Shown here in pieces: positions 6,251 through 14,951 of a stretch of DNA of 64,000 bases. The stretch spans positions 1 to 64,000 of the forward strand of contig OMYY01000005.1 in NCBI GenBank assembly GCA_900315435.1. The letters run 5' to 3'. The DNA is from an uncultured Spirochaetaceae bacterium (GTDB taxonomy: Bacteria; Spirochaetota; Spirochaetia; Sphaerochaetales; Sphaerochaetaceae). The notes below the pieces were generated by a model. That model was given only the letters and a program-made list of their open reading frames with translations. It did no database searches and had not been told where the DNA came from. The position numbers and the translations under genes are program-made. Every line of letters begins with the position of its first letter. The stretch's first letter is position 1.

Positions 6251-8833
6251 ATGGATACTGATAAACTGACATTACGGATGAAAGAGGCCCTGAAGGAGGC
6301 CGTCCAGCTTGCCAAGGACAACCACAACAGCGAGGTGGGCACCGAGCACTTGCTGCTTGCCATGGTCCGTCAGCAAAGTGGAGTGGTCGCACCGCTTCTC
6401 GAGAAGATCGGTGTGTCCAGCGGTCAGTTCGAGCAGACCTTCAAACAGATGGTCGATAGCGCCCCGAAGGCCTATGGCGACCATGCCCAGGTCAATTTCT
6501 CCACAATCCTGAACGACGAACTGGAGAGCGCCCAGCGCATCGCCGGTTCGATGAAGGACGAATACCTTTCGGCCGAACATTTCCTTCTGGCTGTTTTGGA
6601 TGATACGCACACACGGTGCAACGACGCGTTGCAAAAGCTTGGCGTGACCAAGACCGAGGTCCAGGCCGCGCTGAAGGAACTGCGAGGAGGCCAGACCATC
6701 ACCAATGATGATCCTGAGGCGCAGTATCAGACCCTCGAGAAGTACACCATCGACATGACTGCCGCCGCCAAGAGCGGCAAGCTCGATCCGGTCATCGGCC
6801 GTGACGAGGAAATCCGAAGGGTGATGCAGGTGCTTTCGCGCCGCACGAAGAACAACCCTGTGCTGATTGGTGAGCCCGGTGTCGGCAAGACCGCTATCGT
6901 CGAAGGTTTGGCGCAGAGGATCGCCAACGGGGACGTCCCGGAAAGCCTGAAGGGCAAACGGATCCTCAGCCTGGATGTCGGACAGCTGGTGGCGGGGGCT
7001 TCCTACGTCGGCCAGTTCGAGCAGCGTATGAAGGGGGTCATCAACGAGGTTGTTCGTTCCGAGGGCAAGATCATCCTCTTCATCGATGAGCTGCACACCA
7101 TCATCGGCGCGGGACAGGGAGGAAACAGCCATACCGACGCCAGCCAGCTGATCAAGCCGGCTCTCGCCAGGGGCGAGCTGCATACCATTGGCGCCACGAC
7201 GCTCGACGAGTACCGCAAGTACATTGAGACCGACAAGGCTCTGGAGCGCCGCTTCCAGCCTGTCTACTGCAAGGAGCCGAGCGTGGAGGACACCATTGCC
7301 ATCCTGCGCGGCTTGAAAGAGAAGTACGAGGTGCATCATGGTGTCCGCATCAAGGATGACGCGCTGGTGGCCGCAGCGACCCTCTCCAACCGGTACATCA
7401 CCAACCGGTTCCTGCCCGACAAGGCAATCGACCTGATTGATGAGGCGGCGAGCCAGCTGAAGATGGAAATCGAAAGCCAGCCCGTTGAGCTGGATAGGCT
7501 TGAGCGGAAGATCCTGCAGCTGAAGATCGAGCAGAAGTCGTTGGAGAACGAGACCGATCCTTCCAGCAAGGAACGGCTTGAGAAGATCAAAGGCGAGCTT
7601 GCCGACCTGAACAGCCAGGCGGGTTCGATGCGGTTGCAGTGGCAGAACGAGCGTGACGCCATTGTCGGCATCAAGGAGAAGAAGACACAGCTGGAACAGC
7701 TCCGTGTCCAGGAAAAGGACGCCGAGCGTTCGGGAGACCTTGGGCGCGCGGCGCGTATCCAGCATGGAGAGATTCCTGCACTGATGCAGCAGATCAAAGA
7801 GGCTGAGGACAAGCTGAACTCCGTGCAGAAGGATGGCCGGCAGTTGCTTCGCGAAGAAGTCGATGAGGACGATATCGCACGCATCGTCAGCTCGTGGACC
7901 GGGGTTCCTGTGACGAAGATGCGCTCCAGCGAGAAGCAGAAGTACCTGCAGCTTGAGTCGATTCTTTCCAAACAAGTAGTCGGACAGGAGGAGGCGATCA
8001 AGGCGGTCGCCAACGCCATCAGACGGAACAAGGCCGGAATCGGCGACGCCCATCGTCCGCTCGGTTCGTTCCTTTTCGCCGGTCCTACCGGCGTTGGAAA
8101 GACTTTGCTTGCCAAGGTGCTTGCCGGCTTCCTGTTTGACGACGAGAAGGCGCTGACCCGTATCGATATGAGCGAGTATATGGAGAAATACTCGGTATCC
8201 CGCTTGATCGGAGCGCCTCCGGGGTATGTCGGTTATGACCAAGGCGGGCAGTTGACCGAAGTGGTCCGCCGTCGCCCTTACTCGGTGATCCTGTTCGATG
8301 AGATCGAGAAGGCCCACCCGGATGTCTTCAACATCCTTCTGCAGGTGCTCGACGACGGGCGTCTGACCGATGGCCAGGGGAGAGTGGTGGACTTCACCAA
8401 TACGGTGATCATCATGACCAGCAACCTGGGATCGGCCGACCTGCTCGGGGCGACCAGCTTCGCCGAAGGCAAAGCGAGGGTCATGGAGGCGGTCAGAGCC
8501 GCCTTCAAGCCCGAATTCATCAACCGTATTGATGAGATCGTGGTCTTCAAGAGCCTTGGAGACAAGCAGCTCCGCTCGATTGTCACGCTGCAGCTCGAGG
8601 AGCTGAAGCAACGTCTGGAGGGCAGGAACCTGCATCTCGTCTGGGACGACAAGGTGGTCGACCTCGTCTTCAAGAAGGGCTACAGCCCTGCCTATGGCGC
8701 GCGCCCGATCCGCCGTGCCGTGCAGGACTATGTGGAGGACCCGCTTGCGGAGAAGTTGCTTGAGGGTGTCTTCCTGGAAGGCTCCACAATCCATTTGAGT
8801 GTGGGCCCCACCGGAGAGGTGGCCATCTCCTGA
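6251..8833 (+). CDS. clpB: ATP-dependent disaggregase ClpB
   Basis: Hsp100 chaperone that extracts polypeptides from aggregates with DnaK/DnaJ/GrpE (all in this window). The 860-aa length is typical of full-length ClpB. It has an N-terminal Clp_N repeat domain (about 1-145), the first AAA+ domain with GEPGVGKT and ILFIDELHT, a coiled-coil middle domain (about 400-520), the second AAA+ domain with GPTGVGKT and [13 protein letters not shown], and the D2-small C-terminal domain. I use the ATG at 6251, 11 nt after GGAGGG, not the upstream GTG, which has no ribosome site. Confidence 0.96.
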   Translation: MDTDKLTLRMKEALKEAVQLAKDNHNSEVGTEHLLLAMVRQQSGVVAPLLEKIGVSSGQFEQTFKQMVDSAPKAYGDHAQVNFSTILNDELESAQRIAGSMKDEYLSAEHFLLAVLDDTHTRCNDALQKLGVTKTEVQAALKELRGGQTITNDDPEAQYQTLEKYTIDMTAAAKSGKLDPVIGRDEEIRRVMQVLSRRTKNNPVLIGEPGVGKTAIVEGLAQRIANGDVPESLKGKRILSLDVGQLVAGASYVGQFEQRMKGVINEVVRSEGKIILFIDELHTIIGAGQGGNSHTDASQLIKPALARGELHTIGATTLDEYRKYIETDKALERRFQPVYCKEPSVEDTIAILRGLKEKYEVHHGVRIKDDALVAAATLSNRYITNRFLPDKAIDLIDEAASQLKMEIESQPVELDRLERKILQLKIEQKSLENETDPSSKERLEKIKGELADLNSQAGSMRLQWQNERDAIVGIKEKKTQLEQLRVQEKDAERSGDLGRAARIQHGEIPALMQQIKEAEDKLNSVQKDGRQLLREEVDEDDIARIVSSWTGVPVTKMRSSEKQKYLQLESILSKQVVGQEEAIKAVANAIRRNKAGIGDAHRPLGSFLFAGPTGVGKTLLAKVLAGFLFDDEKALTRIDMSEYMEKYSVSRLIGAPPGYVGYDQGGQLTEVVRRRPYSVILFDEIEKAHPDVFNILLQVLDDGRLTDGQGRVVDFTNTVIIMTSNLGSADLLGATSFAEGKARVMEAVRAAFKPEFINRIDEIVVFKSLGDKQLRSIVTLQLEELKQRLEGRNLHLVWDDKVVDLVFKKGYSPAYGARPIRRAVQDYVEDPLAEKLLEGVFLEGSTIHLSVGPTGEVAIS

Positions 8834-8894
8834 ACCGGATTCAGACCGTATGCGTGCCGACATCAGTACCTGCTGGTGCCGGCACGTGTTTGTG

Positions 8895-9473
8895 TCAGTC
8901 CAGCTTTTCCTGGCTGAGCAATGCCTGGTAGGATGAGAGCGTGTCGACGTCGGTGACGTAGCTGCGGTCGTGACTGTTCTTGCATGCGATGGTAGAGGAT
9001 GCAAGCACGTCTTTCATCCGCATTCCTGCGCCGGCGGCCAGAATGGCGGGAATCAGGGTTGCCTTCACCAGCACTGGGTGTCCGGCAACCCCGTCCACCA
9101 TCGGACGGATCCCATCGGTCCTGCGGTCCCATGCCCCTGCCAACTCCCGGTAGTGCCTGCTTCTGATGAGCGGCATGTCGGCCAGTGCGATGAAGAAGTC
9201 TTCCGGATGGGGAAGTGCCTGCACCCCCGCCTGTATGGAGGAAATCTGTCCGCTTTCGTAGCGTTCGTTGCGGACAATGGTGATTTCAGGATATGAGGCA
9301 AGCAGGGACTCGATCCGCATGCCTTGGAAGCCGGTGACGACGATGGTTTCCAGTCCCGCCCCAAGGGATGCCTCTACAGCATGGACCACCAATGGCTTGC
9401 CTTCTGTCTTCCAGAAAAGTTTTTCTCCGCCGGCGCGGGAAGCGAGTCCGGCGGCAAGGATGATCGCGTACAT
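8895..9473 (-). CDS. MocA/MobA-like nucleotidyltransferase
   Basis: A 192-aa single-domain NTP transferase. It starts with the signature LAAGLASRAGGEKLFWKTEG, followed by GKPLVVHAV and the ALADMPLI acidic motif typical of MocA (molybdopterin cytidylyltransferase) and related enzymes. Conversion of an NTP plus an acceptor to an NDP/NMP-linked cofactor is expected. The molybdenum role is not supported by any neighbour. The start at 9473 follows a TATACT box by only 6 nt, so a leaderless mRNA is possible. It converges with clpB and diverges from the DUF554 gene. Confidence 0.75.
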   Translation of the reverse strand: MYAIILAAGLASRAGGEKLFWKTEGKPLVVHAVEASLGAGLETIVVTGFQGMRIESLLASYPEITIVRNERYESGQISSIQAGVQALPHPEDFFIALADMPLIRSRHYRELAGAWDRRTDGIRPMVDGVAGHPVLVKATLIPAILAAGAGMRMKDVLASSTIACKNSHDRSYVTDVDTLSSYQALLSQEKLD

Positions 9474-9479
9474 GGGCAC

Positions 9480-9500
9480 AGTATAGCACTCTTTCAGTGC
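9480..9500 (-). promoter_or_regulatory. -10 box and inverted repeat upstream of the mocA-like gene
   Basis: On the minus strand TATACT (plus 9480-9485) lies 6 nt from the start codon. Immediately upstream GCACT-N5-AGTGC (9486-9490/9496-9500) forms a perfect inverted repeat where the -10/-35 spacer would be, as for an operator. No good -35 hexamer is visible. Confidence 0.4.
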
Positions 9501-9519
9501 CACCGGCCTTTGCGTTACG

Positions 9520-10218
9520 ATGGCACATATGCTTGCCACGTATGTGAACTGCATTGCCGTCATTGCCGGCACCCTGCTCGGGGTGTCGCTTCGTCGCTGG
9601 ATCAAGGCGTCCTATCAGGACATCGTCATCGGATCCACCGGCTTTGTCACCGCCGTCATCGCACTCGGGATGGCCATGAAGAGCGCGTCCTATCTGACGA
9701 TGGTGTGCAGCGTGGTTCTCGGGGGATTCCTCGGGACTGCGCTTCACATCGAGGACCGGGTCCTGCATCTCGGGGTGCGCCTGCAGAAACTGACCTCGGG
9801 AAGGGGGGAAGCCTCCGGTTTCGCCACGGGTTTCCTGTCCGCCTCGGTATTGTTCTGCACCGGGGCCATGGCTATCGTCGGTTCGATCCAGGCAGGGACC
9901 TCCCACGACTATCAGCTCCTGCTGGTCAAATCCGTGATGGATGGCTGCATGTCGGTCGCCTTCGGAGCCGCTTATGGTCCTGGAGTGGCTTTCAGTGCCC
10001 TGAGCCTGTTGCTCTACCAGGGTTTCTTCACCCTTTGTGGTGGCTGGCTGCAGCCTTGTCTTGGGGATGCCGGAATCAACGAAATGGGGGCCGTCGGGGG
10101 TGTGCTGCTGTTGATGGTGTCTTGCAACCTGCTTGGCCTGCGCAAGACCAAGGCGGGAGACTACCTTCCCGCCATCGTCCTCGCCCCGCTGGTGGGCAAG
10201 GTCTTTGCCCGTTTCTGA
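9520..10218 (+). CDS. DUF554 family membrane protein
   Basis: An integral membrane protein of 232 aa (229 if the in-frame ATG at 9529 is used). It has about seven hydrophobic segments and matches the DUF554 (YdfK/YqgA-like) family, with NCIAVIAGTLLGV at the start, GFVTAVIALGMAMKS and the FLSASVLFCTGAMAIVGSIQ signature. The family function is unestablished. No Shine-Dalgarno is evident before either start, so the start is uncertain. It is divergent from the mocA-like gene, 46 bp away. Confidence 0.85.
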   Translation: MAHMLATYVNCIAVIAGTLLGVSLRRWIKASYQDIVIGSTGFVTAVIALGMAMKSASYLTMVCSVVLGGFLGTALHIEDRVLHLGVRLQKLTSGRGEASGFATGFLSASVLFCTGAMAIVGSIQAGTSHDYQLLLVKSVMDGCMSVAFGAAYGPGVAFSALSLLLYQGFFTLCGGWLQPCLGDAGINEMGAVGGVLLLMVSCNLLGLRKTKAGDYLPAIVLAPLVGKVFARF

Positions 10219-10223
10219 CGACG

Positions 10224-10250
10224 AAAAACCGGCCCCGTCGAGGAGCCGGT
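10224..10250 (-). terminator. Terminator of glgP (minus strand)
   Basis: ACCGGC/GCCGGT (10228-10233/10245-10250) forms the stem. On the minus strand it is followed by a run of T (plus 10224-10228 is AAAAA). It lies 20 bp past the glgP stop and may also slow transcription from the DUF554 side. Confidence 0.7.
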
Positions 10251-10269
10251 CGTTCCTTCGCATCCGGAT

Positions 10270-12786
10270 CTAGTGTTTCAGACTCTTGGCGTTGAGCAAT
10301 GCCGTCTCGACCGTCGTGTTCTGGGGGACCGGACACTTTTTCAGGTGCCAGATCTCGTTGGCATACTCGTCGATGGTACGGTCGCTGGAGAACTTCGCGC
10401 TGCTGGCGATGTTCAGGACCGCTTTCTCGTTCCATGCATGCTGGTTGTCGCGATAGAGTTCCAGGGCTTTCCTGTGCTCGTCGCGGTACATGGCCAGGTC
10501 GGCGAAGAGGAAGTAGCGGTCACCCTGGTCGAACAGGCTGGACCAGAGCGGGTCGAAGATTCCCTGCTCGTTGACATTGAAGAAGCCGCTGCGGACCAGT
10601 TCGACCATCGCCTTGATTCCGTCGTCCTTGTTGATCCATTCCCAAGGGTCATAGGTGCCGGCCAAGGCTGCGATTTCCTCCTCGGTATGTCCGAAAATGA
10701 ACATGTTCTCCCTGCCTGCCGCTTCGGCCATCTCGACGTTCGCCCCGTCCAAGGTTCCCATCGTCAGGGCTCCGTTGATCATGAACTTCATGTTGCCTGT
10801 GCCGCTGGCTTCGGTTCCCGCGGTGGAAATCTGCTCGCTGATGTTGCTGGCGGGAATGATGTGCTCTGCCAGGGTGACGCGGTAGTTGGGCAGGAAGAAG
10901 ACCTGCAGCTGGTCACGGGTCTCCGGATCGGAGTTGACCACCTTGGAGACGTTGTTGATGAACTTGATGATCAGTTTGGCGTTCACATAACCGGGAGCGC
11001 TCTTGCCTGCGAAGAAGAAGGTGGTAGGCGTCATGCCCTTGGTCATCTCGCCATGGTTCTTCAGGTCGTTGTACAGCAGCACGACATGCAGGATGTTGAG
11101 CAACTGGCGCTTGTATTCGTGGATCCGCTTGACCTGCGTGTCGAAGAGCATGCCCGGGTTGACGACGTGGCCGCAATCCTTGCGGATGCAAGCTGCGGCA
11201 TCGGCCTTGGTCTGCTGCTTGATTTTGGCGAACTGCTCCAGGAAGGAGGGCTCTTTGGCGAATGGCTTCAGAAGCCCGATCTGGCTGAAGTCGGTGATCC
11301 AGCCATCGCCGATGGCGCTGGTGATTAGGGATGCCAGGGCCGGATTGGCGTCAAGCAGCCAGCGTCTCTGGGTGATGCCGTTGGTCTTGTTGTTGAAGCG
11401 CTCCGGGAAGATCAGGTTGAACTCGGGGAACATCTTGGTCTTCAGCAGCTCGGAGTGCAATGCGGCGACGCCGTTGGTGCTGTGGCTGCCGATGATGGCG
11501 AGGTTGGCCATGCGGATCTGCTTCGGGTCGGATTCCTCGATGATGCTCACCTTGGCCAGCTTGTCGCCCTGCATCGGGAAGAAGCTGACCGCTTTCTGCA
11601 GGAAGCGGCGGTTGATTTCATAGATGATCTGCAGGTGTCTGGGAAGCAACTTCTCGAACATCGGGAGGGACCATTTTTCCAATGCTTCCGGCATCAGCGT
11701 GTGGTTGGTGTAGCCCAGCGTGCGGACGGTGATGTCCCATGCGGGCTCCCAGTCCAGGTTTTCCTCGTCGACCAATAGCCGCATCAATTCCGGCACGGCA
11801 AGCGAAGGGTGGGTGTCGTTCATCTGGATGGCCGCGCAGTCGGGGAACTGGCTCCAGTCGCTGTGATGCCTCTTGAAACGGCGGATGATGTCCTGCAGGC
11901 TGCAGGTGACGAAGAAGTACTGCTGTTTCAGCCTCAGCTCCTTGCCCAGATAGAGCGTGTCGTTGGGGTAGAGCACCTCGCTGAGTGTCTCTGCCTGGAT
12001 CTTGTCACGGACGGCCTGGGTGTAATCTCCCTGGTCGAACTCCTTGAAGTTGAACTCAGCGGTCGCCTTGGCGGACCACAGGCGGAGCGTGTTGACCGTC
12101 TTGGCGCCGTAGCCGATGATCGGAGTGTCGTATGCCATGCCGAGCACCCGCTCGTCGGGAATCCACTTGTAGCAGTCGCGGCCATTCTCCTGGATCATCT
12201 CCACCTTGCCACCGTATTGGACAGGGTAGACCGTGTCCGGTCTCTGGATTTCCCAAGGGTTTCCGTCGCGGAGCCAGTCGTCAGGTTGCTCGACTTGGTA
12301 GCCGTGGACGATCTGCTGGCGGAAAATGCCGTAGTTGTAGCGGATCCCATAGCCATAGGCGGGGTATTCCAGCGTAGCCAGCGAGTCCATGAAACAGGCG
12401 GCTAGCCGTCCCAGGCCTCCATTTCCCAGTCCGGCGTCGGGCTCGACATCGGCCAGCTCCTCATAGGTGTAGCCGATGGAGGCAAGCGCCTCGCGGACCT
12501 CTTTCTCCAAACCGAGGTTGATGATGTTGTTGGTCATCGCCCTGCCCATCAGGAACTCGAGGGAAAGGTAATAGACCCGCTTGGAGTCTTGGGCACGTTG
12601 GGTCCTCCTGCTGGTTTCCCACTGCTGGATGATACGGTCGCGGATAGTCAGCGCGATGGCGTTGTAGCGACCCTCGGGAGAGGTGTGGTAGACGTCGGCG
12701 TCCTCACTGTATTTCAGATGCTCGGCAAAGTCCTGCGCGATGTCTGCTGGTTTCCTTCCAAAACGGGTATTGCTCTGTGTGTTCAC
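10270..12786 (-). CDS. glgP: Glycogen/maltodextrin phosphorylase
   Basis: PLP-dependent GT35 enzyme that releases glucose-1-phosphate from alpha-1,4-glucan ends. The 838-aa protein has GLGNGGLGRLAACFMDS in the N-terminal domain and EASGTGNMKFMINGALTMGT, whose lysine carries PLP. The GTG at 12786 is preferred: on the minus strand it has AAGGAAG 8 nt upstream, whereas the in-frame GTG at 12822 has none. A TATAGT box (plus 12821-12826) would start transcription about 28 nt upstream. Glycogen and maltodextrin specificity cannot be separated by reading. No other glycogen gene is adjacent. Confidence 0.93.
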   Translation of the reverse strand: MNTQSNTRFGRKPADIAQDFAEHLKYSEDADVYHTSPEGRYNAIALTIRDRIIQQWETSRRTQRAQDSKRVYYLSLEFLMGRAMTNNIINLGLEKEVREALASIGYTYEELADVEPDAGLGNGGLGRLAACFMDSLATLEYPAYGYGIRYNYGIFRQQIVHGYQVEQPDDWLRDGNPWEIQRPDTVYPVQYGGKVEMIQENGRDCYKWIPDERVLGMAYDTPIIGYGAKTVNTLRLWSAKATAEFNFKEFDQGDYTQAVRDKIQAETLSEVLYPNDTLYLGKELRLKQQYFFVTCSLQDIIRRFKRHHSDWSQFPDCAAIQMNDTHPSLAVPELMRLLVDEENLDWEPAWDITVRTLGYTNHTLMPEALEKWSLPMFEKLLPRHLQIIYEINRRFLQKAVSFFPMQGDKLAKVSIIEESDPKQIRMANLAIIGSHSTNGVAALHSELLKTKMFPEFNLIFPERFNNKTNGITQRRWLLDANPALASLITSAIGDGWITDFSQIGLLKPFAKEPSFLEQFAKIKQQTKADAAACIRKDCGHVVNPGMLFDTQVKRIHEYKRQLLNILHVVLLYNDLKNHGEMTKGMTPTTFFFAGKSAPGYVNAKLIIKFINNVSKVVNSDPETRDQLQVFFLPNYRVTLAEHIIPASNISEQISTAGTEASGTGNMKFMINGALTMGTLDGANVEMAEAAGRENMFIFGHTEEEIAALAGTYDPWEWINKDDGIKAMVELVRSGFFNVNEQGIFDPLWSSLFDQGDRYFLFADLAMYRDEHRKALELYRDNQHAWNEKAVLNIASSAKFSSDRTIDEYANEIWHLKKCPVPQNTTVETALLNAKSLKH

Positions 12787-12826
12787 GGGTGATTCTTCCT
12801 TCAAAAGCTTTCTAGCAAGCACTATA

Positions 12827-13065
12827 GCAAGGTGGACGAAAAAAGGCGAGTTGCCTGCTCGGAAATTTGCGTGTCTTCCCCGTGTCCATTATCTATACCC
12901 GCGCGCGAGAGAAGTCCGGAATCATGGTGGTGGAGGCCGGATCGGCCGAAGAGCGTCTCCTCGCTTCCTGATGATGGTTTGGCCGAGAAGGAGTGGACGC
13001 GAAGCCCGGTTTTCTGCTATGGTGGGTGACGTGCTCCAAGTTCGGGAATTCCCATCCCGGGCGTA
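12827..13065. other. Intergenic gap between glgP and the tRNA-Thr operon
   Basis: No convincing gene in this stretch. It contains a GGCCG-GAT-CGGCC inverted repeat (12935-12947) and the palindrome GGGAATTCCC (13044-13053), 12 bp upstream of the next -35 box. Either could bind a regulator of the adjacent translation operon. Short open frames here lack ribosome sites. Confidence 0.4.
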
Positions 13066-13094
13066 TTGACAAAGAAAGATGTCCTTGGTAACGT
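13066..13094 (+). promoter_or_regulatory. Promoter of the tRNA-Thr/rpmG/secE/nusG operon
   Basis: TTGACA (13066-13071), a 17-nt spacer and TAACGT (13089-13094). The -35 is perfect and the -10 moderate. Start is expected near 13101, about 36 nt before tRNA-Thr. Confidence 0.75.
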
Positions 13095-13136
13095 AACGAG
13101 TGCGTCTTTACAGAAAGCGTGATGTTTGTGTGTAAT

Positions 13137-13209
13137 GCCTTTGTAGCTCAGTTGGTAGAGCACCACCTTGGTAAGGTGGGGGTCAGCGGTTCAAATCCGC
13201 TCGAAGGCT
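13137..13209 (+). tRNA. tRNA-Thr (GGT anticodon)
   Basis: Acceptor GCCTTTG pairs with CGAAGGC (one G-U), the D-loop has AGCTCAGTTGGTAGAG, the anticodon loop TTGGTAA reads GGT, and the T-arm has GGTTCAAATCC. There is no encoded CCA. A T6 run follows at 13211-13216 without a separate hairpin. It is co-transcribed with rpmG. Confidence 0.95.
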
Positions 13210-13247
13210 CTTTTTTATGGTGATGTTTCGCCGAGGAGCATAGAGCT

Positions 13248-13424
13248 ATGGCTGAGAAGAAGAAAACCAGTGTCGAGAAGATCGCTCTGCAGTGCACCGT
13301 CTGTGGTCGCAAGAACTATACGACCGAGAAGAACAGGAAGAACTCCCAGGAGAAATTCGTGTTCAACAAGTACTGCCCGTTCGATCGCAAGCATACTCCG
13401 CACAAGGAAGCGAAGATCAAATAA
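13248..13424 (+). CDS. rpmG: 50S ribosomal protein L33 (bL33)
   Basis: A 58-aa large-subunit protein. CTVCG (C16, C19) and KYCPFDRKHT show the zinc-ribbon layout, but the second knuckle has CPFD where zinc-binding forms have CPxC, so only three cysteines remain. A GAGGAG site is 7 nt before the ATG. Its place between tRNA-Thr and tRNA-Trp, upstream of secE-nusG, is a widespread arrangement. Confidence 0.95.
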   Translation: MAEKKKTSVEKIALQCTVCGRKNYTTEKNRKNSQEKFVFNKYCPFDRKHTPHKEAKIK

Positions 13425-13431
13425 GCAACCT

Positions 13432-13538
13432 TTCGAGGAGCAAATAGGCCACTAGCTCCAACGGTAGAGCGCTGGTCTCCAAAACCGGATGTTGGGGGTT
13501 CGAATCCCTCGTGGCCTGTCTGCTCCTCGAATTTTTTT
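13432..13538 (+). other. Long-range stem enclosing tRNA-Trp, with T-tract
   Basis: TTCGAGGAGCA (13432-13442) is perfectly complementary over 11 nt to TGCTCCTCGAA (13521-13531). The two arms flank tRNA-Trp by 3 and 2 nt. Seven T follow directly (13532-13538). The element may act as a processing clamp (for example an RNase III site) and as a tRNA-dependent terminator ahead of secE-nusG. Confidence 0.7.
13446..13518 (+). tRNA. tRNA-Trp (CCA anticodon)
   Basis: Acceptor AGGCCAC pairs perfectly with GTGGCCT, the anticodon loop CTCCAAA reads CCA, the T-arm has GGTTCGAATCC, and the discriminator is G. There is no encoded CCA end. It is enclosed in an 11-bp external stem. Confidence 0.95.
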
Positions 13539-13556
13539 CCCCAAGGAGAGACAGTG

Positions 13557-13736
13557 ATGAAGAAACTGATTCAGTATTTCAAGGATTGCCGCAGCGAGCT
13601 GAGGAAGGTCGTGTGGCCATCGAAAGAGAATGTCGCTTCTTCAACAAAAGTCGTTGTCATCTCCACCGTATTGGTGGCAGTGTTTCTTGGGCTGGTCGAT
13701 TTCGTCCTGCTCAAGCTTGTCTATTTGTTGTTCTAG
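13557..13736 (+). CDS. secE: Preprotein translocase subunit SecE
   Basis: A 59-aa single-span component of the SecYEG channel. The motif FKDCRSELRKVVWPSKE is the SecE amphipathic signature. One C-terminal membrane helix covers about residues 34-57. I use the ATG at 13557, 8 nt after AAGGAG; an in-frame GTG at 13554 is closer to the site. It lies upstream of nusG as in most bacteria. Confidence 0.95.
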   Translation: MKKLIQYFKDCRSELRKVVWPSKENVASSTKVVVISTVLVAVFLGLVDFVLLKLVYLLF

Positions 13737-13753
13737 TCTAATAGGATTGAGAT

Positions 13754-14326
13754 ATGGCACAGGGCTGGTACGTCGTACACACATATTCGGGTTATGAGCA
13801 GAAGATCGAACGCATCATCAAGAAGATGCGCGAGACTGATCCTGGCTTCGCCCAGGTGTGCCTTGACGCCAAAGTTCCTTTCGAGACCGTCTATGAGTTG
13901 AAGGACGGCGTGAAAAAGGAAACCAAGCGGAAGATTCTCCCTGGCTATATCCTTGTCCAACTTGACCTTCCCGAGAATACCTGGAGGGCCTGGTGCTTCC
14001 AAATCACCCGTATCAACGGCGTGACCGGATTCCTGACCGCCGACGCCGACCGCCTGAAGCCGCCGGTGCCGCTTTCTGAGAAAGAGGTGAAGAGTATCTT
14101 CCAGAAGACCGGCGACCTTCCAGCCGACCAGGTGTTCAGGCCGAAGCAGACCTTCGCGGTCGGCGACCGTGTCAAGATCATCGATGGTCCGTTCGAGTCC
14201 TTCACCGGGGTGGTCGACGAGGTCAACCTGGAAAAGAACAGCCTGCGCATCAGCGTGGGGATTTTTGGTCGTTCCACCCCTGTCGAGGTCGATTTCCTCA
14301 AGGTGGTGAAGGACGACGAAGTCTGA
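13754..14326 (+). CDS. nusG: Transcription termination/antitermination factor NusG
   Basis: A 190-aa RNA-polymerase-binding factor that couples elongation to Rho or the ribosome. The NGN domain starts WYVVHTYSGYEQKI, and the KOW domain near the C terminus reads FAVGDRVKIIDGPFESFTGVVDEV in two adjacent parts. The middle FLTADADRLKPPVPLSEKEV is the usual linker. The VPFETVYELKDGVKKETKRK loop is longer than the simplest forms but normal for the family. Rho itself is encoded at the end of this window. Confidence 0.95.
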   Translation: MAQGWYVVHTYSGYEQKIERIIKKMRETDPGFAQVCLDAKVPFETVYELKDGVKKETKRKILPGYILVQLDLPENTWRAWCFQITRINGVTGFLTADADRLKPPVPLSEKEVKSIFQKTGDLPADQVFRPKQTFAVGDRVKIIDGPFESFTGVVDEVNLEKNSLRISVGIFGRSTPVEVDFLKVVKDDEV

Positions 14327-14393
14327 GTGGTGGAGGGACGTCCATCACCCGGCTTGCGCTTGCATTGATTTTTTACATACGTCCGTTTCGTAT

Positions 14394-14463
14394 TTGACAC
14401 TCACTTGGGACCTGTGTTCCAAGTCGTGGGAGCCCTACCGTATGGTGGGCGCTATTACCAGCG
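14394..14463 (+). promoter_or_regulatory. rplKA structured leader (candidate L1 autoregulatory site)
   Basis: A TTGACA box (14394-14399) without a good -10 is followed by three hairpins: an 8-bp stem (14403-14410/14417-14424), a stem with a bulged T (14432-14450), and CGCT/AGCG (14450-14453/14460-14463). TGG (14426-14428) can also close with CCA (14458-14460), giving an asymmetric loop of the kind recognised by L1 in other bacteria. The L1 role is inferred. Confidence 0.4.
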
Positions 14464-14520
14464 TGTCGACCGGATCTATCAGCCAACTCAGGCAGGTCGC
14501 AACACGTAAGGAGAGGAAAT

Positions 14521-14949
14521 ATGGCAAAGAAGGTTACTGCCGTCATCAAGCTGCAGTGCCCGGCTCAGAAAGCCACGCCGGCACCCCCGATCGGACCGGC
14601 TCTTGGCCCTCATGGAGTCAGCGCGCCAAAGTTCGTCCAGGAATTCAACGAGAGATCGAAGAAATTCGATGCTGGTCTGATTGTTCCTGTCGTCATCTCT
14701 GTCTATGCGGACAGAACGTTCTCGTTCATCCTGAAGACTCCTCCTGCATCCATCCTGATCAAGAAGGCTCTGGGCATTCAGACGGCTTCGGGTACCCCGA
14801 ACAAGACCAAGGTCGGCAAGCTGACCAAGGCCCAGCTCGAGGACATCGCCAAGCAGAAGCTGGACGATATGAACTGCAACTCGCTCGAGTCCGCTATGAA
14901 GGTCGTCGCCGGTACTGCTCGCAGCATGGGCGTTGAGGTGGAGAAATAA
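14521..14949 (+). CDS. rplK: 50S ribosomal protein L11 (uL11)
   Basis: A 142-aa protein of the GTPase-associated centre, also needed for the RelA response. Family features include the proline-rich [17 protein letters not shown] terminus and [14 protein letters not shown], followed by the RNA-binding C-terminal domain. A TAAGGAGAGG site precedes the ATG. It heads the L11-L1-L10-L7/L12-RpoBC cluster after a structured 194-bp gap. Confidence 0.97.
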   Translation: MAKKVTAVIKLQCPAQKATPAPPIGPALGPHGVSAPKFVQEFNERSKKFDAGLIVPVVISVYADRTFSFILKTPPASILIKKALGIQTASGTPNKTKVGKLTKAQLEDIAKQKLDDMNCNSLESAMKVVAGTARSMGVEVEK

Positions 14950-14951
14950 CT

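Noticed and set aside
12832-13029. Short plus-strand reading frames in the glgP-tRNA gap
   Set aside because: No ribosome site, no protein-like composition, and they overlap the region upstream of a clear promoter; treated as non-coding.
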